From assembly GCF_003574465.1 (NCBI RefSeq), contig NZ_QOWC01000036.1:1-47876 (forward strand): 47,876 bases of DNA. Direction: 5' to 3'. The DNA is from Methylobacterium crusticola. GTDB lineage: Bacteria > Pseudomonadota > Alphaproteobacteria > Rhizobiales > Beijerinckiaceae. The position numbers and the translations under genes are program-made. Positions within the stretch are counted from its first letter, which is position 1. The number at the start of each line of letters is the position of its first letter. Shown here piece after piece: positions 20,569-29,359 of the stretch. Under the pieces are notes generated by a model that saw nothing but the letters and a program-made list of their open reading frames with translations, made no database searches and was not told the DNA's origin.

Positions 20569-20949
20569 TCAGCTCTGGGGCTCGTCGCCGGCGTAGGTGC
20601 GGACCGTCGCCAGGAACTTCGCGACCGAGATCGGCTTCGACAGGTAGGCCTCGCACCCGCCCTCGCGAATCCGCTCCTCGTCCCCCTTCATCGCGAAGGC
20701 CGTGATGGCGATGACCGGGATCGCCTTGAGCTCGTCGTCCTCCTTGAGCCATTTGGTCACCTCGAGCCCCGAGACCTCGGGGAGCTGGATGTCCATCAGG
20801 ATCAGGTCGGGGTGGTGCCGCCGGGCGAGCTCGATCGCCTCGATCCCGTTGGCCGTCTTGAGGGTCGCGTAGCCGTGAGCCTCCAACAGGTCGTTGAAGA
20901 GCTTCATGTTGAGCTCGTTGTCCTCGACGATGAGCACGGTCTTCTTCAT
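20569..20949 (-). CDS. divK: Single-domain response regulator DivK
   Basis: The 126-residue protein is a stand-alone receiver domain with phosphoacceptor Asp53 in [13 protein letters not shown] and the conserved Lys in LSKPIS. DivK~P inhibits the CckA phosphorelay through DivL and so lowers CtrA activity. The divK-pleD order is conserved across alphaproteobacteria. A start context of [15 protein letters not shown] matches the family. It is divergent from the DUF3572 gene with 78 bases between them. Confidence 0.97.
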   Translation of the reverse strand: MKKTVLIVEDNELNMKLFNDLLEAHGYATLKTANGIEAIELARRHHPDLILMDIQLPEVSGLEVTKWLKEDDELKAIPVIAITAFAMKGDEERIREGGCEAYLSKPISVAKFLATVRTYAGDEPQS

Positions 20950-21027
20950 GGCTCACTGTCCCCGAGGCTCCAACGGGCCGCGTCCCATGCCGACGGCGCC
21001 CGGAACCCCAACACTGTTAAGCGACAC

Positions 21028-21369
21028 ATGTTGATGAAACGCAAATTCGATGGGTCCACGAAGGGGGGCAGCCCCCGGGGCGGCGTGCTGAGCCAGGCCG
21101 CCGCAGAGGCGCTGGCCGGCGACGTCTTCGGTTTCGTCACCGGTGACCCGGGGCGGCTGATGCGCTTCATGGAGAGCTCCGGCCTGTCCCCGGCGGCATT
21201 GCGGCAGGCGGCCGAGAGCCCGGACCTCGTCGCCGGCCTCCTCGACCACGTCGTCGCGGACGAGGAGCTGCTCGTCGCCTGCGCGGCCGCCCTCGACGTG
21301 CCGCCCGAGCGGATCACCCTGGCCTGGCGCCGCCTCGGGCCGCCCGACCCGGGCGAGTTCGGTGCGTGA
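21028..21369 (+). CDS. DUF3572 protein
   Basis: The 113-residue soluble protein carries the DUF3572 core from AEALAGDVFGFVTGD to ERITLAWRRLGPP (about 30-107), a helical family of unknown function typical of Hyphomicrobiales and usually placed between divK and dinB. I use ATG 21028; ATG 21034 is an alternative and neither has a strong ribosome binding site. The stop is seven bases before the decayed dinB frame. Confidence 0.82.
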   Translation: MLMKRKFDGSTKGGSPRGGVLSQAAAEALAGDVFGFVTGDPGRLMRFMESSGLSPAALRQAAESPDLVAGLLDHVVADEELLVACAAALDVPPERITLAWRRLGPPDPGEFGA

Positions 21370-21375
21370 GCGCCG

Positions 21376-21801
21376 GTGCGGCGGCTCCCCCGCCGCCGCC
21401 CTGCCGCGTTCGCTGCGCCGCGCAGGCCCGCGGCTCCTCGGGCACCCGGAGCGCGACCGCCGCGCATCGCGCACGTCGATGGCGACGCCTTCTACGCGGC
21501 CGTCGGGACGCGGGACGGCCCGGCCCTGCGCGGCCGTCCGCTCATCGTCGGCGGCGGCCGGCGCGGGGTCGCGTCGACGGCCTGCGGCATCGCCCGGACC
21601 TTTGGGGCGCAGGCGGCGCGGCCGATGTTCCAGGCGCTCCGGGCCTGCCCGGGCGCGGTGGTGCTGCGGCCCGACATGGAGACGTACGCCCGGGTCGGCC
21701 GGCAGGTGCGGGCGATGATGCAGGCGCTGACTCCCCTGGTCGAGCCCATCTTCATCGACGAGGCGTTCAGCGACCTCGCCGGCACGGAGCGGCGGCACGA
21801 G
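21376..21801 (+). pseudogene. dinB: Truncated dinB (DNA polymerase IV) remnant
   Basis: The frame from 21463 to about 21801 encodes the N-terminal palm/fingers part of a Y-family polymerase: [47 protein letters not shown] and [19 protein letters not shown]. Homology then stops and the remaining two thirds (thumb and little finger) are missing. Substitutions at otherwise constant positions (DGDAFY for DCDAFY, ACGIAR for [15 protein letters not shown] for SIDEAFLDL) suggest decay. The position after DUF3572 is the usual one for dinB, so this is a relic of the ancestral copy. Confidence 0.85.
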
Positions 21802-21867
21802 GCCGGTCCGGGCGCGCGCTCCGGGGCCGCCGCCGTGCAGCGCGGCCGGTGCCGCCGGGCGCCGGCC

Positions 21868-22710
21868 TCAGGGCCGGCAATCCTTGCTCTCCGGCTGGAG
21901 GTCGATGCGGGAGAGGTCGCCCTTGAGCGAGAAGTCGCCGTAATCGAGGCGGAGCGCGCCGCTGACGCCGTTCTCGTAGAGGTCGAAGGCCAGCACGTAG
22001 ATCGGGGTCCGCTCCCCCTCGCCCGTCGAGAAGTAGCTCAGCGTCACGGGCCAGTGAGGCATGGCCGCCATCACGCCCTCGCGCAGCGGCGGGTCCGCGG
22101 CCGGGGCCGCCCCCTCCCGGGCCGGCCCGGCGCGGCGTGGCCCGATCACCGCCAGGGTGTCGTAGACCTTGCGGCCGTCGTCCGACCCGTCGAAAACCTT
22201 CACGGCCACAGTCGTCTGGCCGACGCGCGCCGCCTCGATCAGGCGCCGCATGTGGGCGGCCGGGAACAGCACCTCGCCCGGCACGCTCACCCGCCCGCGC
22301 CTGGGCTGCTTCAGGCTCACGTCGAGCCCGGCATCGCCGCGCTCGGCATCGCCGTCGACCGGGGCCGTCGCCTTGCCGTTCAGGTCGGACTGGGTCCGGA
22401 ACTGGAAGCTGCGGCCGTCGCCGCTCTCGAAGGTCGTGTTGCGCAGGTCCGACGTGCGGGTCCCGCTCTCGGAGCTCTCCAGCACGGTCACCTGCCGGTA
22501 CTGCAGCGCCCATCCCTTGCAGGCGTCGCCGGTGAAATCGAACACGATGCGGCCGCGGGCGCTCTCCACCGCCCGGGTGCCGCCGCTCCCGGAGAGCGTC
22601 AGGTCGTACACCGCCCGGTGGGGCGAGAGGTGGACCCCGCCCGGCTCGGCGGAAAGCCCGGTCGGCGTCGCCGCCACCATCGGCAGGATACACGCGAGGA
22701 GTCGTCGCAT
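21868..22710 (-). CDS. eipB: Cell envelope integrity protein EipB (DUF1849)
   Basis: The 280-residue protein has a signal peptide ([21 protein letters not shown]) and the DUF1849 beta-spiral pattern: [43 protein letters not shown] and [10 protein letters not shown]. In Brucella, EipB is a periplasmic protein needed for envelope integrity, with a disulfide between one Cys near residue 69 and another at the C-terminus. Here the only two cysteines in the mature part are Cys64 and Cys278, matching that pair. The ATG at 22710 has GGAGAG close upstream. The gene runs toward the dinB remnant. Confidence 0.88.
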   Translation of the reverse strand: MRRLLACILPMVAATPTGLSAEPGGVHLSPHRAVYDLTLSGSGGTRAVESARGRIVFDFTGDACKGWALQYRQVTVLESSESGTRTSDLRNTTFESGDGRSFQFRTQSDLNGKATAPVDGDAERGDAGLDVSLKQPRRGRVSVPGEVLFPAAHMRRLIEAARVGQTTVAVKVFDGSDDGRKVYDTLAVIGPRRAGPAREGAAPAADPPLREGVMAAMPHWPVTLSYFSTGEGERTPIYVLAFDLYENGVSGALRLDYGDFSLKGDLSRIDLQPESKDCRP

Positions 22711-23384
22711 GAGCTCTCCAGGGGCGGCCCTCGAGGCTGCCGTCGGGACAAGATAGGACCGGCGCCGGGGACCGGCAACGTGGCGCGGCCCCGGCCCCGG
22801 CGGCCCGGGGGCGGGCGGAACCGGCCCGGGCGCCGCGGAATCGGCTCCCGGGGCGGCTTGGAGCGGGCCCGGTGCGGGCCCGCGGCCGGTCCGGAGCGGG
22901 CCCCGGGCGGGTCCCGAGCGGGCCCGGGACCGGGCCGGGCGTGGCACGGACGACACGCTCGCCAGCCGACGCGAAATACAACTAATGGTTGCTTTTTCGG
23001 AAAACTCCGTTCCCGCGGCGCCCCGGCGCGCCGACCGCTCCCGGGCCGGCCGCGGCGGGCCGCGAACGTATCGGCTAAGACTCTGGCGAAATGGGGTTTT
23101 TCTGGATTTCCCGGGACCCACTCCCGGGGCCGCCGGGCCGGCGCCGCCGGCGGCCGGGCCGGTCCCGGACCGGCCGCCCCCGCGGGGAAAAGGCGCGCCC
23201 CGGGACGCCGGACTCTTGCGCGGATGTTAGCGCGTCTTGTAGGTTCACCTCCGTCGCCAGCGCTTGGCCGTGGCGGCGATCACCAGGCAGGATCGGCTCA
23301 ACTGTACGCGCGGTCGGACGGCAGACCGCTCGCGTTCGCGTGCCGATTCGCAAGGGTGATGTGTGGGGGAAATCGGAGGCGGCG
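22711..23384. other. Gene-free divergent region between eipB and gcrA
   Basis: I see no gene in these 674 bases. They hold an 11-bp-phased G+C repeat (22861-22937), an A+T-rich patch at 22971-23006 (containing TTTTCGGAAAA), a densely palindromic G+C stretch at about 23107-23178, and three GANTC sites at 23079-23083, 23211-23215 and 23345-23349. The GANTC sites lie in the 306 bases before gcrA and are potential CcrM methylation targets. Confidence 0.6.
22861..22937. repeat. Degenerate 11-bp tandem repeat, seven units
   Basis: GAGCGGGCCC occurs exactly at 22861, 22894 and 22916, and as GTGCGGGCCC at 22872. Related decamers fill the 11-bp register at 22883, 22905 and 22927. All spacings are multiples of 11. 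The array lies about 150 bases upstream of the eipB start. The near-helical period would place every unit on one face of the DNA. Confidence 0.7.
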
Positions 23385-23915
23385 ATGGTGGATGCGGGCC
23401 CGAGCTGGACGAAGGAACGCGTCGAACTCCTCAAGCGGCTCTGGAGCGATGGCCGGAGCGCGAGCCAGATCGCGGCCGAGATCGGCGGCGTGTCCCGGAA
23501 CGCGGTCATCGGCAAGGTGCATCGCCTCGGGCTGGCCGGCCGCGTCCTGAAGGCGAACGGCGCCGACGGCGGGGCGCCGGCCGGGCGCCGGCCGCGGCCG
23601 GAGGCCGAGGCACCCGCCCCGGCCGCCGTGGAGACCCCCACCATGCTGGCGCCGGCGCCCCCGGCCCTGGCGCTCGTCCAGGCGAAGGTCGCGGCGGCGG
23701 CGGAGATCGCCCTGCCCGGAAGCGAGCGCGTGACCATCATGGAGCTGCGCGAGTACATGTGCCGCTGGCCCATGGGCGATCCGTCCTCGCCGGAATTCCG
23801 CTATTGCGGCGACCGGTCGATCACGGGCCTGCCCTACTGCACGCACCACGCCCGCATCGCCTACCAGCCGGCGGCGGACCGCAAGCGCGACCGCCGCGTC
23901 GTCGGCTTCCGCTGA
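23385..23915 (+). CDS. gcrA: Cell cycle transcriptional regulator GcrA
   Basis: GcrA binds the housekeeping sigma factor and activates promoters carrying CcrM-methylated GANTC. The 176-residue protein has the N-terminal DNA-binding helix-turn-helix ([17 protein letters not shown] through [14 protein letters not shown], residues 7-50). A variable Ala/Pro linker follows, then the C-terminal sigma-interacting part with [20 protein letters not shown] and [17 protein letters not shown] lies just before the ATG at 23385. The upstream region contains three GANTC sites, so methylation-dependent autoregulation is possible. Confidence 0.95.
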   Translation: MVDAGPSWTKERVELLKRLWSDGRSASQIAAEIGGVSRNAVIGKVHRLGLAGRVLKANGADGGAPAGRRPRPEAEAPAPAAVETPTMLAPAPPALALVQAKVAAAAEIALPGSERVTIMELREYMCRWPMGDPSSPEFRYCGDRSITGLPYCTHHARIAYQPAADRKRDRRVVGFR

Positions 23916-23952
23916 CGAATCGCCCGGCGCCGGCCCCGGCGGCGCCCCGGCC

Positions 23953-24477
23953 TCAGCGGCCCTCCCGTTCCGGCACGCGGTCCCAGATCAGCTTGTACAC
24001 CTGGGGCTTGCCGTCCCGCATCAGCGGGACGCTCTCCAGGAACAGCGTGTCGCCCTCCCGGCGGAAGAACCGGACCTGGGTCGAGCCGACGTCGTTCTGG
24101 TAGGCCGAGACCTCGACCTGGTGGATCACCCGGTCGCCCTCGACCCGGTAGGTCCCGGCGTAGGAGACGAAGCTCGCGTAGGCCTCGGCCCGGGCCTCGA
24201 GCGTCGCCTTCAGGCGGTCGCTCTCCATCGGCCTGCGGCCGCCGTAGGCGATCACCGCCGCCATCCGGCGGCCCGGCAGGTAGTGGATGAACCCGGTCGG
24301 GCGGGCCCCGTAGGCGGCCGGGTTCACCTCCCGGCCGTCGATCCACGACGAGACCGAGCGGAGCTTCCAGGTGCCCAGGAACGCGTCCTCGGGCGCCGGC
24401 GCCGCGGCCGCCGGACCGGCCGCGAGGCCCGCCGCGAGCACGCCGCCCACCATCATCGTCACGACGAAACCGTCCAT
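23953..24477 (-). CDS. Secreted lipocalin-like domain protein
   Basis: The 174-residue protein has an N-terminal signal peptide (hydrophobic 5-22, ending in AAAAPAP) and a lipocalin-like beta-barrel core: FLGTWKLRSVSSW, GFIHYLPGRRMAAVI, FVSYAGTYRVEGDRVIHQVE and RFFRREGDTLFLES. This matches the bacterial Lipocalin_5 type, whose ligands are generally unknown. GGGAGGACGGG precedes the ATG. It lies 32 bases beyond the TetR gene on the same strand and may be the last gene of the long operon, though its role there is unclear. Confidence 0.8.
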   Translation of the reverse strand: MDGFVVTMMVGGVLAAGLAAGPAAAAPAPEDAFLGTWKLRSVSSWIDGREVNPAAYGARPTGFIHYLPGRRMAAVIAYGGRRPMESDRLKATLEARAEAYASFVSYAGTYRVEGDRVIHQVEVSAYQNDVGSTQVRFFRREGDTLFLESVPLMRDGKPQVYKLIWDRVPEREGR

Positions 24478-24509
24478 CCCGTCCTCCCGCTTCCCATCCT
24501 CGTGCCCGG

Positions 24510-25187
24510 TCAGGCCCGCCGCGCCGCGATGCCGTTCAGGAACACGTCGAGGTAGATCTCGATCTGCTCGCGCCCGAGCGGCTTCATGCCGGACGCTCCC
24601 TCGCGGGCGTAGAGCCGCAGCAGGTAGGAGCGCGCGCCGGTGAGCAGGGCCGCCACGGTGGCGATCTCGGCGTCGCTGAAGGGCCGCAGGTCGCCCCGGT
24701 CGCGGCTGCGCATCAGGGAGCGGCGGTAGCGCTCCTGGATCATGCCGACGTAGCGGTCGAACGAATCGGGCGCGTAGAGCTCGGCCTCGTTCATCACCCG
24801 GTCGAGTTCGGGGTGGCGGGCGAGGTACTCGAAGTTGGCGGTCAGGCCGCGGCGCTCGATCTCCTCGAGCGACGGGCAGTCGCGCACCGCCGCGCTGATG
24901 GCCCGCAGCATCCCGGCGCCGATCTCGGGCAGGAGCACGTCGACGAGGGCCTGGCGGTTGGCGAAATGCAGGTAGAAGGCCCCGTGCGCGACGCCGGCCT
25001 CCGCGGTGATGCGGGCGATCGAGGCGCCGGCGTAGCCGTGCCGGCCCACCACCTTGCCGGCCGCCTCGACGATCCGCCGGCGGGTCTCCGAGTTCTTCTC
25101 GATCTGGCGCGGGGAGCTCGGCCGCTTGCGCCGCGGCGCCGGCGGCGCGCCCTCGTCCCCCCGGTCGGCCGCGCCGTCCTCAAGCAT
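24510..25187 (-). CDS. TetR-family transcriptional regulator
   Basis: The 225-residue protein has the TetR helix-turn-helix at about 33-80 (TRRRIVEAAGKVVGRHGYAG, then AHGAFYLHFANRQAL) and a helical ligand-binding C-terminal domain. The first 30 residues are basic and disordered. Its start overlaps the ligase stop by eight bases, so it is the last regulator gene of the transport-ligase operon and is probably autoregulated. The ligand is likely the acid or its CoA ester. The 29-bp palindrome at 33987-34015, at the head of the operon, is the best candidate operator. Confidence 0.92.
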   Translation of the reverse strand: MLEDGAADRGDEGAPPAPRRKRPSSPRQIEKNSETRRRIVEAAGKVVGRHGYAGASIARITAEAGVAHGAFYLHFANRQALVDVLLPEIGAGMLRAISAAVRDCPSLEEIERRGLTANFEYLARHPELDRVMNEAELYAPDSFDRYVGMIQERYRRSLMRSRDRGDLRPFSDAEIATVAALLTGARSYLLRLYAREGASGMKPLGREQIEIYLDVFLNGIAARRA

Positions 25188-26829
25188 CGCCGGACCGCTC
25201 CGCGAGGCGCGCGGCGATCTGCGCGCGCAGGACGTCCTTCCTGATCTTGCCCGAGGCGGTGCGCGGAAACGCCCCGACGATCTCGAGGTGCTCGGGGACC
25301 TTCTGCCGGGCGAGCCCCAGCCGGGCGAGGTGCTCGGCCAGCGCCGGGAGCGCCGGGACGGCGCCCTCCCGCGGGATCACGTAGGCGCAGACCGTCTCGA
25401 CGAGGCGGGGATGGGGCATCGCCACCACGGCGGCCTCGCGGACGGCCGGGTGCCGGTGGAGCGCGTCCTCGATCTCCTTGGCGGAGATGTTCTCGCCGCC
25501 CCGGATGATCAGGTCCTTCTTGCGCCCGGTGATCACCACGGCGCCCTCCCCCGTCAGGTAGCCGATGTCGCCCATGCGGAAGCGGCCGTCCGCCGTGAAC
25601 GCGGCCCGGGTCTCGGCGGCGTCCGCGTAGCCGACGAACAGCGACGCGCCGCTCACCAGGATCTCGCCCTCGCGGCCCGGCGCCGCCGGGGCGCCCGCCT
25701 CGTCGACGACGGCGACCGCGTAGTCGACGATCCTCCCGTCCGTGTCGGCGGCGAGGTCGGCGCTGCCCGGGCCGACGAAGCCGAGCGTCACCATCGGGGC
25801 CTCGGTCGACCCGTAGACCCGGCAGGCCCGGCCCCGGGCGAAGAGGCCGTTGGCGCGCCGGACCAGCCCCGGCGACACCGCGGCGCCCCCGCACGCGAAC
25901 ACCTTGAGGGAGGCGAGCCGCGAGCCGGCGCGCTCGCCCGCCTCGACCAGCTCGGCGAGGAACGGCGTCGCGCCGACGGTGACGCTCGCGCCGTGGCGGT
26001 CGATCAGGGCCACCGCCTCGTCCGCCTGCCAGCGCTCCATCAGGACGGCCTCGAGGCCGTGGTAGAACGGCATCTCCAGGCCCCAGCCGTACCCGGTGAT
26101 GTGCGTCACCGGCGAGGGCATCAGCACGACGTCCCCGGGCGCGATGCCCCAGTGCTCGACGCAGCACCGGAGCGAGCGCGGCATGGTCTCGTGGGTGTGG
26201 AGCACGCCCTTGGGCCGCCCGGTCGTGCCGGAGGTGTACATGACGAGCTTCACCGCCTCGGGGCGCTGGGCCGGCCAGGGCACGGGCCCGTCCTCGGCGG
26301 CGAGGTCCTCGTACGCGACGGTGCCGGCGAGGCCGCCCGTGCCCCGCAGCACGACCACGTGCGCGAGGTCCGGCAGCCCGGCGGCGAGGTCGCGCATCAT
26401 CGCGCCGTAGGCGAAGCCCCGGTCGGTCTCCGGCACCAGGACCGCCCGCGCCCGGCAATCGGCCAGGATCTGCGCGACCTCGGCGTGCCGGTAGATCGGC
26501 ACGATCGGGTTGACCACGAGGCCGAGGAGCGCCGCCGCGAGGTCGACGACGACCGCCTCGAGCCAGTTCGGGAGCTGGAAGCTGACGACGTCGCCGGGCC
26601 TGAGGCCGAGGCGCCAGAGCCCGGCCGCGAGGCGCTCGGCCCGGGCGAGCGCCTCGCCGTACGTCAGGGCCTCGTCGCCCGCGCGCACGCAGGTGCGGCC
26701 GGGGGCGGCCTCGGCGAGGGCCCGCGCGTCGTCCGCGATGGTGCGGCCCCGCCAGACGCCGCCGGCGCGACGGGCCGCGACCTCCTCGGGATCGAGCCGG
26801 ATCGTCCACCCGCTGATGTCCCTGATCAT
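25180..26829 (-). CDS. Acyl-CoA ligase (AMP-forming), cyclohexanecarboxylate-CoA ligase-like
   Basis: The 549-residue enzyme belongs to the ANL superfamily and should convert a carboxylic acid plus ATP and CoA to acyl-CoA. The phosphate loop YTSGTTGRPKGV is at 198-209. YGSTEAP marks the adenylate site, and GDIGYLTGEGAVVITGRKKDLI the hinge. Lys528 in RTASGKIRK is the catalytic lysine. Overall it looks like AliA-type alicyclic acid ligases, but specificity cannot be fixed from sequence. It follows livF by 55 bases and overlaps the TetR gene, placing activation of the imported compound in the same unit as its uptake. Confidence 0.88.
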   Translation of the reverse strand: MIRDISGWTIRLDPEEVAARRAGGVWRGRTIADDARALAEAAPGRTCVRAGDEALTYGEALARAERLAAGLWRLGLRPGDVVSFQLPNWLEAVVVDLAAALLGLVVNPIVPIYRHAEVAQILADCRARAVLVPETDRGFAYGAMMRDLAAGLPDLAHVVVLRGTGGLAGTVAYEDLAAEDGPVPWPAQRPEAVKLVMYTSGTTGRPKGVLHTHETMPRSLRCCVEHWGIAPGDVVLMPSPVTHITGYGWGLEMPFYHGLEAVLMERWQADEAVALIDRHGASVTVGATPFLAELVEAGERAGSRLASLKVFACGGAAVSPGLVRRANGLFARGRACRVYGSTEAPMVTLGFVGPGSADLAADTDGRIVDYAVAVVDEAGAPAAPGREGEILVSGASLFVGYADAAETRAAFTADGRFRMGDIGYLTGEGAVVITGRKKDLIIRGGENISAKEIEDALHRHPAVREAAVVAMPHPRLVETVCAYVIPREGAVPALPALAEHLARLGLARQKVPEHLEIVGAFPRTASGKIRKDVLRAQIAARLAERSGDA

Positions 26830-26884
26830 GGCCGGTACCTCGGGAATCGGGCGGCGCGCGCGGCGCCGGGTCGCGGGAGGCGGA

Positions 26885-27589
26885 TCACAGCGCCAGGTAG
26901 TCGGTCTCGAGCTCCGGCCTCGCGTCGTAGGCCGCCCAGTCGCCCGAGAAGACGATGACGCCGGAATCGATGAGGTAGAGGCGGTCGGTGCAGGCGCGGG
27001 CGAAGTCGACGTTCTGCTCCGTCACCAGGAGCGAGAGGGCCTCCGCCCGCCGGACCCGGGCGATCTCCCGCGCCAGGTCCTCGACGATCAGGGGTGCCAG
27101 GCCCTCGGCGGGCTCGTCGAGCAGGAGGAGCTTCGGCCGCGGCACCAGCCCGCGCCCGACCGCCACCATCTGCTGCTGCCCGCCCGAGAGGCGGGCGCCG
27201 CCGCGCGACAGGAGCGGGGCGAGGAGCGGGAACAGCGCCGCGACCTCGGCGGGCGTGCGCGGCGCGACCCCCGGCGGGCAGGCGTGGCGGGCGAGCGCCA
27301 GGTTCTCCGCCACCGTGACGTGGCCGTAGATGCGGCGGTCCTCCGGCACGAGGGAGAGACCGAGGCGCGCCCGCCGGTGGGTCGGCAGGCCCTCGATCGG
27401 CCGGCCCTCGAAGGCGACCGGGCCCGTGGCGCGGGGACCGGCCCCGAGGAGGGCCTTCAGGAGCGTCGACTTGCCGGCGCCGTTGCGCCCGAGGAGCGCC
27501 ACGCCCTCGCCGGGGCCGACCGAGAGGCGGACGCCGTGCAGGACGTGGCTGTCGCCGTAGAAGGCGTCGAGCGGGCCGACCTCAAGCAT
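26885..27589 (-). CDS. livF: Branched-chain-type ABC transporter ATPase LivF
   Basis: The 234-residue ATPase is one of two nucleotide-binding subunits of a hydrophobic amino acid/organic acid (HAAT) importer. Walker A is GRNGAGKST (34-42), the signature is LSGGQQQMVAVGRGL and Walker B is LLLLDEPAEGLAP. Its ATG overlaps the livG stop by eight bases. Such importers also carry urea, aromatic acids and dicarboxylates. The neighbouring ligase and dehydrogenases argue for an organic acid rather than an amino acid. Confidence 0.93.
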   Translation of the reverse strand: MLEVGPLDAFYGDSHVLHGVRLSVGPGEGVALLGRNGAGKSTLLKALLGAGPRATGPVAFEGRPIEGLPTHRRARLGLSLVPEDRRIYGHVTVAENLALARHACPPGVAPRTPAEVAALFPLLAPLLSRGGARLSGGQQQMVAVGRGLVPRPKLLLLDEPAEGLAPLIVEDLAREIARVRRAEALSLLVTEQNVDFARACTDRLYLIDSGVIVFSGDWAAYDARPELETDYLAL

Positions 27590-28352
27590 GGCGGCCCCCG
27601 CGGCCGAGGTAGATCTCGCGCACGAAGGGATCCGCCCGCACGGCCTCTGGCGCGCCCGAGGCCACCACCTCGCCGTAATGGAGCACGCTGATCCGGGTCC
27701 CGAGGCCGAACACCACCTCCATGTCGTGCTCCGTGAGGAGGAGCGTCGCCCCGGTCTCGCGCACGATGCGGTCGATGAGGCGCACGGCCGCGCGGCGGTC
27801 GCCCGACGCCATGCCGGCGGTCGGCTCGTCGAGGAGGAGCAGGCGCGGGCGCAGGGACAGCATCATGGCGAGTTCGAGCCGCTTCCTGTCGCCGTGGCTG
27901 AGGATCGCGGCCGGCGCCGCGTCGCGCCCGGCGAGCCCGAGATCGGCCAGCATCGCCTCGGCCTGCGCGACGAGCGCGGGCTCGGGCGCGACCCGGAGGC
28001 TCGGGCGCGCCCGCCCCTGCGCGGCGGCGCCCGCCTCGAGCGCCACCACGACGTTCTCGGCGGGCGTCATCTCGCCGAAGATGCGGGCGACCTGGAACGA
28101 GCGGCCGATGCCGGCCCGCACCCGGCGGAAGCCCGGGAGCCCGGTGACGTCGCGTCCCTCGAACACGATGCGGCCCGCCCTCGCCGGCACCTCGCCGCAG
28201 AGCGCGCGGAACAGGGTGGTCTTCCCGGCCCCGTTCGGGCCGATGACGACGTGGCGCTCGCCGGGCGCCACCGTGAGGGCGACGTCCTTCAGGATCATGA
28301 CCGGGCCGTAGCCCGCGAACAGGCCCCGGACCGAGAGGGTCGGCGGCGTCAC
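27582..28352 (-). CDS. livG: Branched-chain-type ABC transporter ATPase LivG
   Basis: The 256-residue ATPase has Walker A GPNGAGKTT and a Walker B of LLLLDEPTAGMASGD. In place of the classical LSGGQ signature it has LSHGDRKRLELAMML, which is usual for LivG-type subunits (LSYGQ/LSHGE). It also carries the C-terminal extension around the family-typical IYLGRGG. It starts at a GTG whose bases overlap the livM stop (GTGA), so it is translationally coupled. Confidence 0.93.
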   Translation of the reverse strand: MTPPTLSVRGLFAGYGPVMILKDVALTVAPGERHVVIGPNGAGKTTLFRALCGEVPARAGRIVFEGRDVTGLPGFRRVRAGIGRSFQVARIFGEMTPAENVVVALEAGAAAQGRARPSLRVAPEPALVAQAEAMLADLGLAGRDAAPAAILSHGDRKRLELAMMLSLRPRLLLLDEPTAGMASGDRRAAVRLIDRIVRETGATLLLTEHDMEVVFGLGTRISVLHYGEVVASGAPEAVRADPFVREIYLGRGGRHA

Positions 28353-29359
28353 GGCGCGCCTCCGGCGGGGGCGGGCGCCGGGGCGGCGCGGGGGGCCGGC
28401 CGGGCCCGGCCCCGGCGCGCGAGGCGCAGGGCGGAGCCCAGGATGCCGCCCGGGACGGCCAGCACCACGGCGAGGAGCAGCGCGCCGGTGATCAGGTCGG
28501 AGGCCCCCGCGAGGCTGCGGGTGGCGTACTCGACGGCGGCGTACACGACCGCGCCGACCGCCGGCCCCCAGAACACCCCGGCGCCGCCGAGGAGCGTGAA
28601 CAGGATCGGCTTCGTCGACTCGCCCCAGTGGGCGAGGTCGGGGCTGACGATGGAGGTGAGCGGCGCCGCGAGCGCCCCCGCGAGGCCGGTGGCCGCCCCC
28701 GCGATCGCGAAGGCCTGGAGCCGGCGCCGGCGGACGTCGATGCCGAGGTAGGCCGCCCGCATCGCGTCGAGGCGGATCGCCCGGAAGGCGCGCCCGAGGC
28801 GCGAGCGCGTGACCCACCAGAGCGCCGCCGCGGTCGCGGCCGTCACCAGGATCACCAGGACGTAGTAGCGGTCCCCCACCGCGAGGTCGACCGACCCGAG
28901 CCCGTAGGAGAGCCGCGGCCGCGGGATGCCGGTGAGGCCGTCGTTGCGGCCAAACAGGCTCGTCTTGGCGAGCACGACGTGGACGAGCTCGCTGAACGCG
29001 AGGGTGAGCACGGCGAAGTAGACGCCCTCCGTCCGGCGCAGGGCGACGAGGCCGATCGCGACGGCGAGACCGGCGCCCGCGAGGGCGGAGGCGGCGAGCG
29101 CCGCCAGGAAGGGCACCTCGGGCAGGCGCAGCAGCAGGAGGGCCGCCGCGTAGGCGCCCGCCGCCGAGAAGGCGGCCTGCCCGAAGCTGAGGAGCCCGGC
29201 CGTCGAGAACAGGAGGTTGAAGGACAGGCCCAGCACCGCGTTGATGGCGACGAGGCCCGCCAGGAAGACGAGGCCGCGGTTGACGAGGAAGGGCAGCGCG
29301 AGGGCGAGCGCCACGAGGGCCGCGAGCGTGAGCGCGAAGGCGGGGACGGGCCGGGTCAT
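28349..29359 (-). CDS. livM: Branched-chain-type ABC transporter permease LivM
   Basis: The 336-residue protein has about nine hydrophobic helices and the family motifs GLSFNLLFSTAGLLSFGQAAFSAAGAYAAA and RAIRLDAMRAAYLGIDVRRRRLQAF, the latter being the cytoplasmic EAA-like loop that contacts the ATPase. The C-terminus is a low-complexity Arg/Ala/Pro tail. It overlaps livH (ATGA) and livG (GTGA), so the permeases and ATPases are a single coupled block. Confidence 0.93.
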   Translation of the reverse strand: MTRPVPAFALTLAALVALALALPFLVNRGLVFLAGLVAINAVLGLSFNLLFSTAGLLSFGQAAFSAAGAYAAALLLLRLPEVPFLAALAASALAGAGLAVAIGLVALRRTEGVYFAVLTLAFSELVHVVLAKTSLFGRNDGLTGIPRPRLSYGLGSVDLAVGDRYYVLVILVTAATAAALWWVTRSRLGRAFRAIRLDAMRAAYLGIDVRRRRLQAFAIAGAATGLAGALAAPLTSIVSPDLAHWGESTKPILFTLLGGAGVFWGPAVGAVVYAAVEYATRSLAGASDLITGALLLAVVLAVPGGILGSALRLARRGRARPAPRAAPAPAPAGGAP

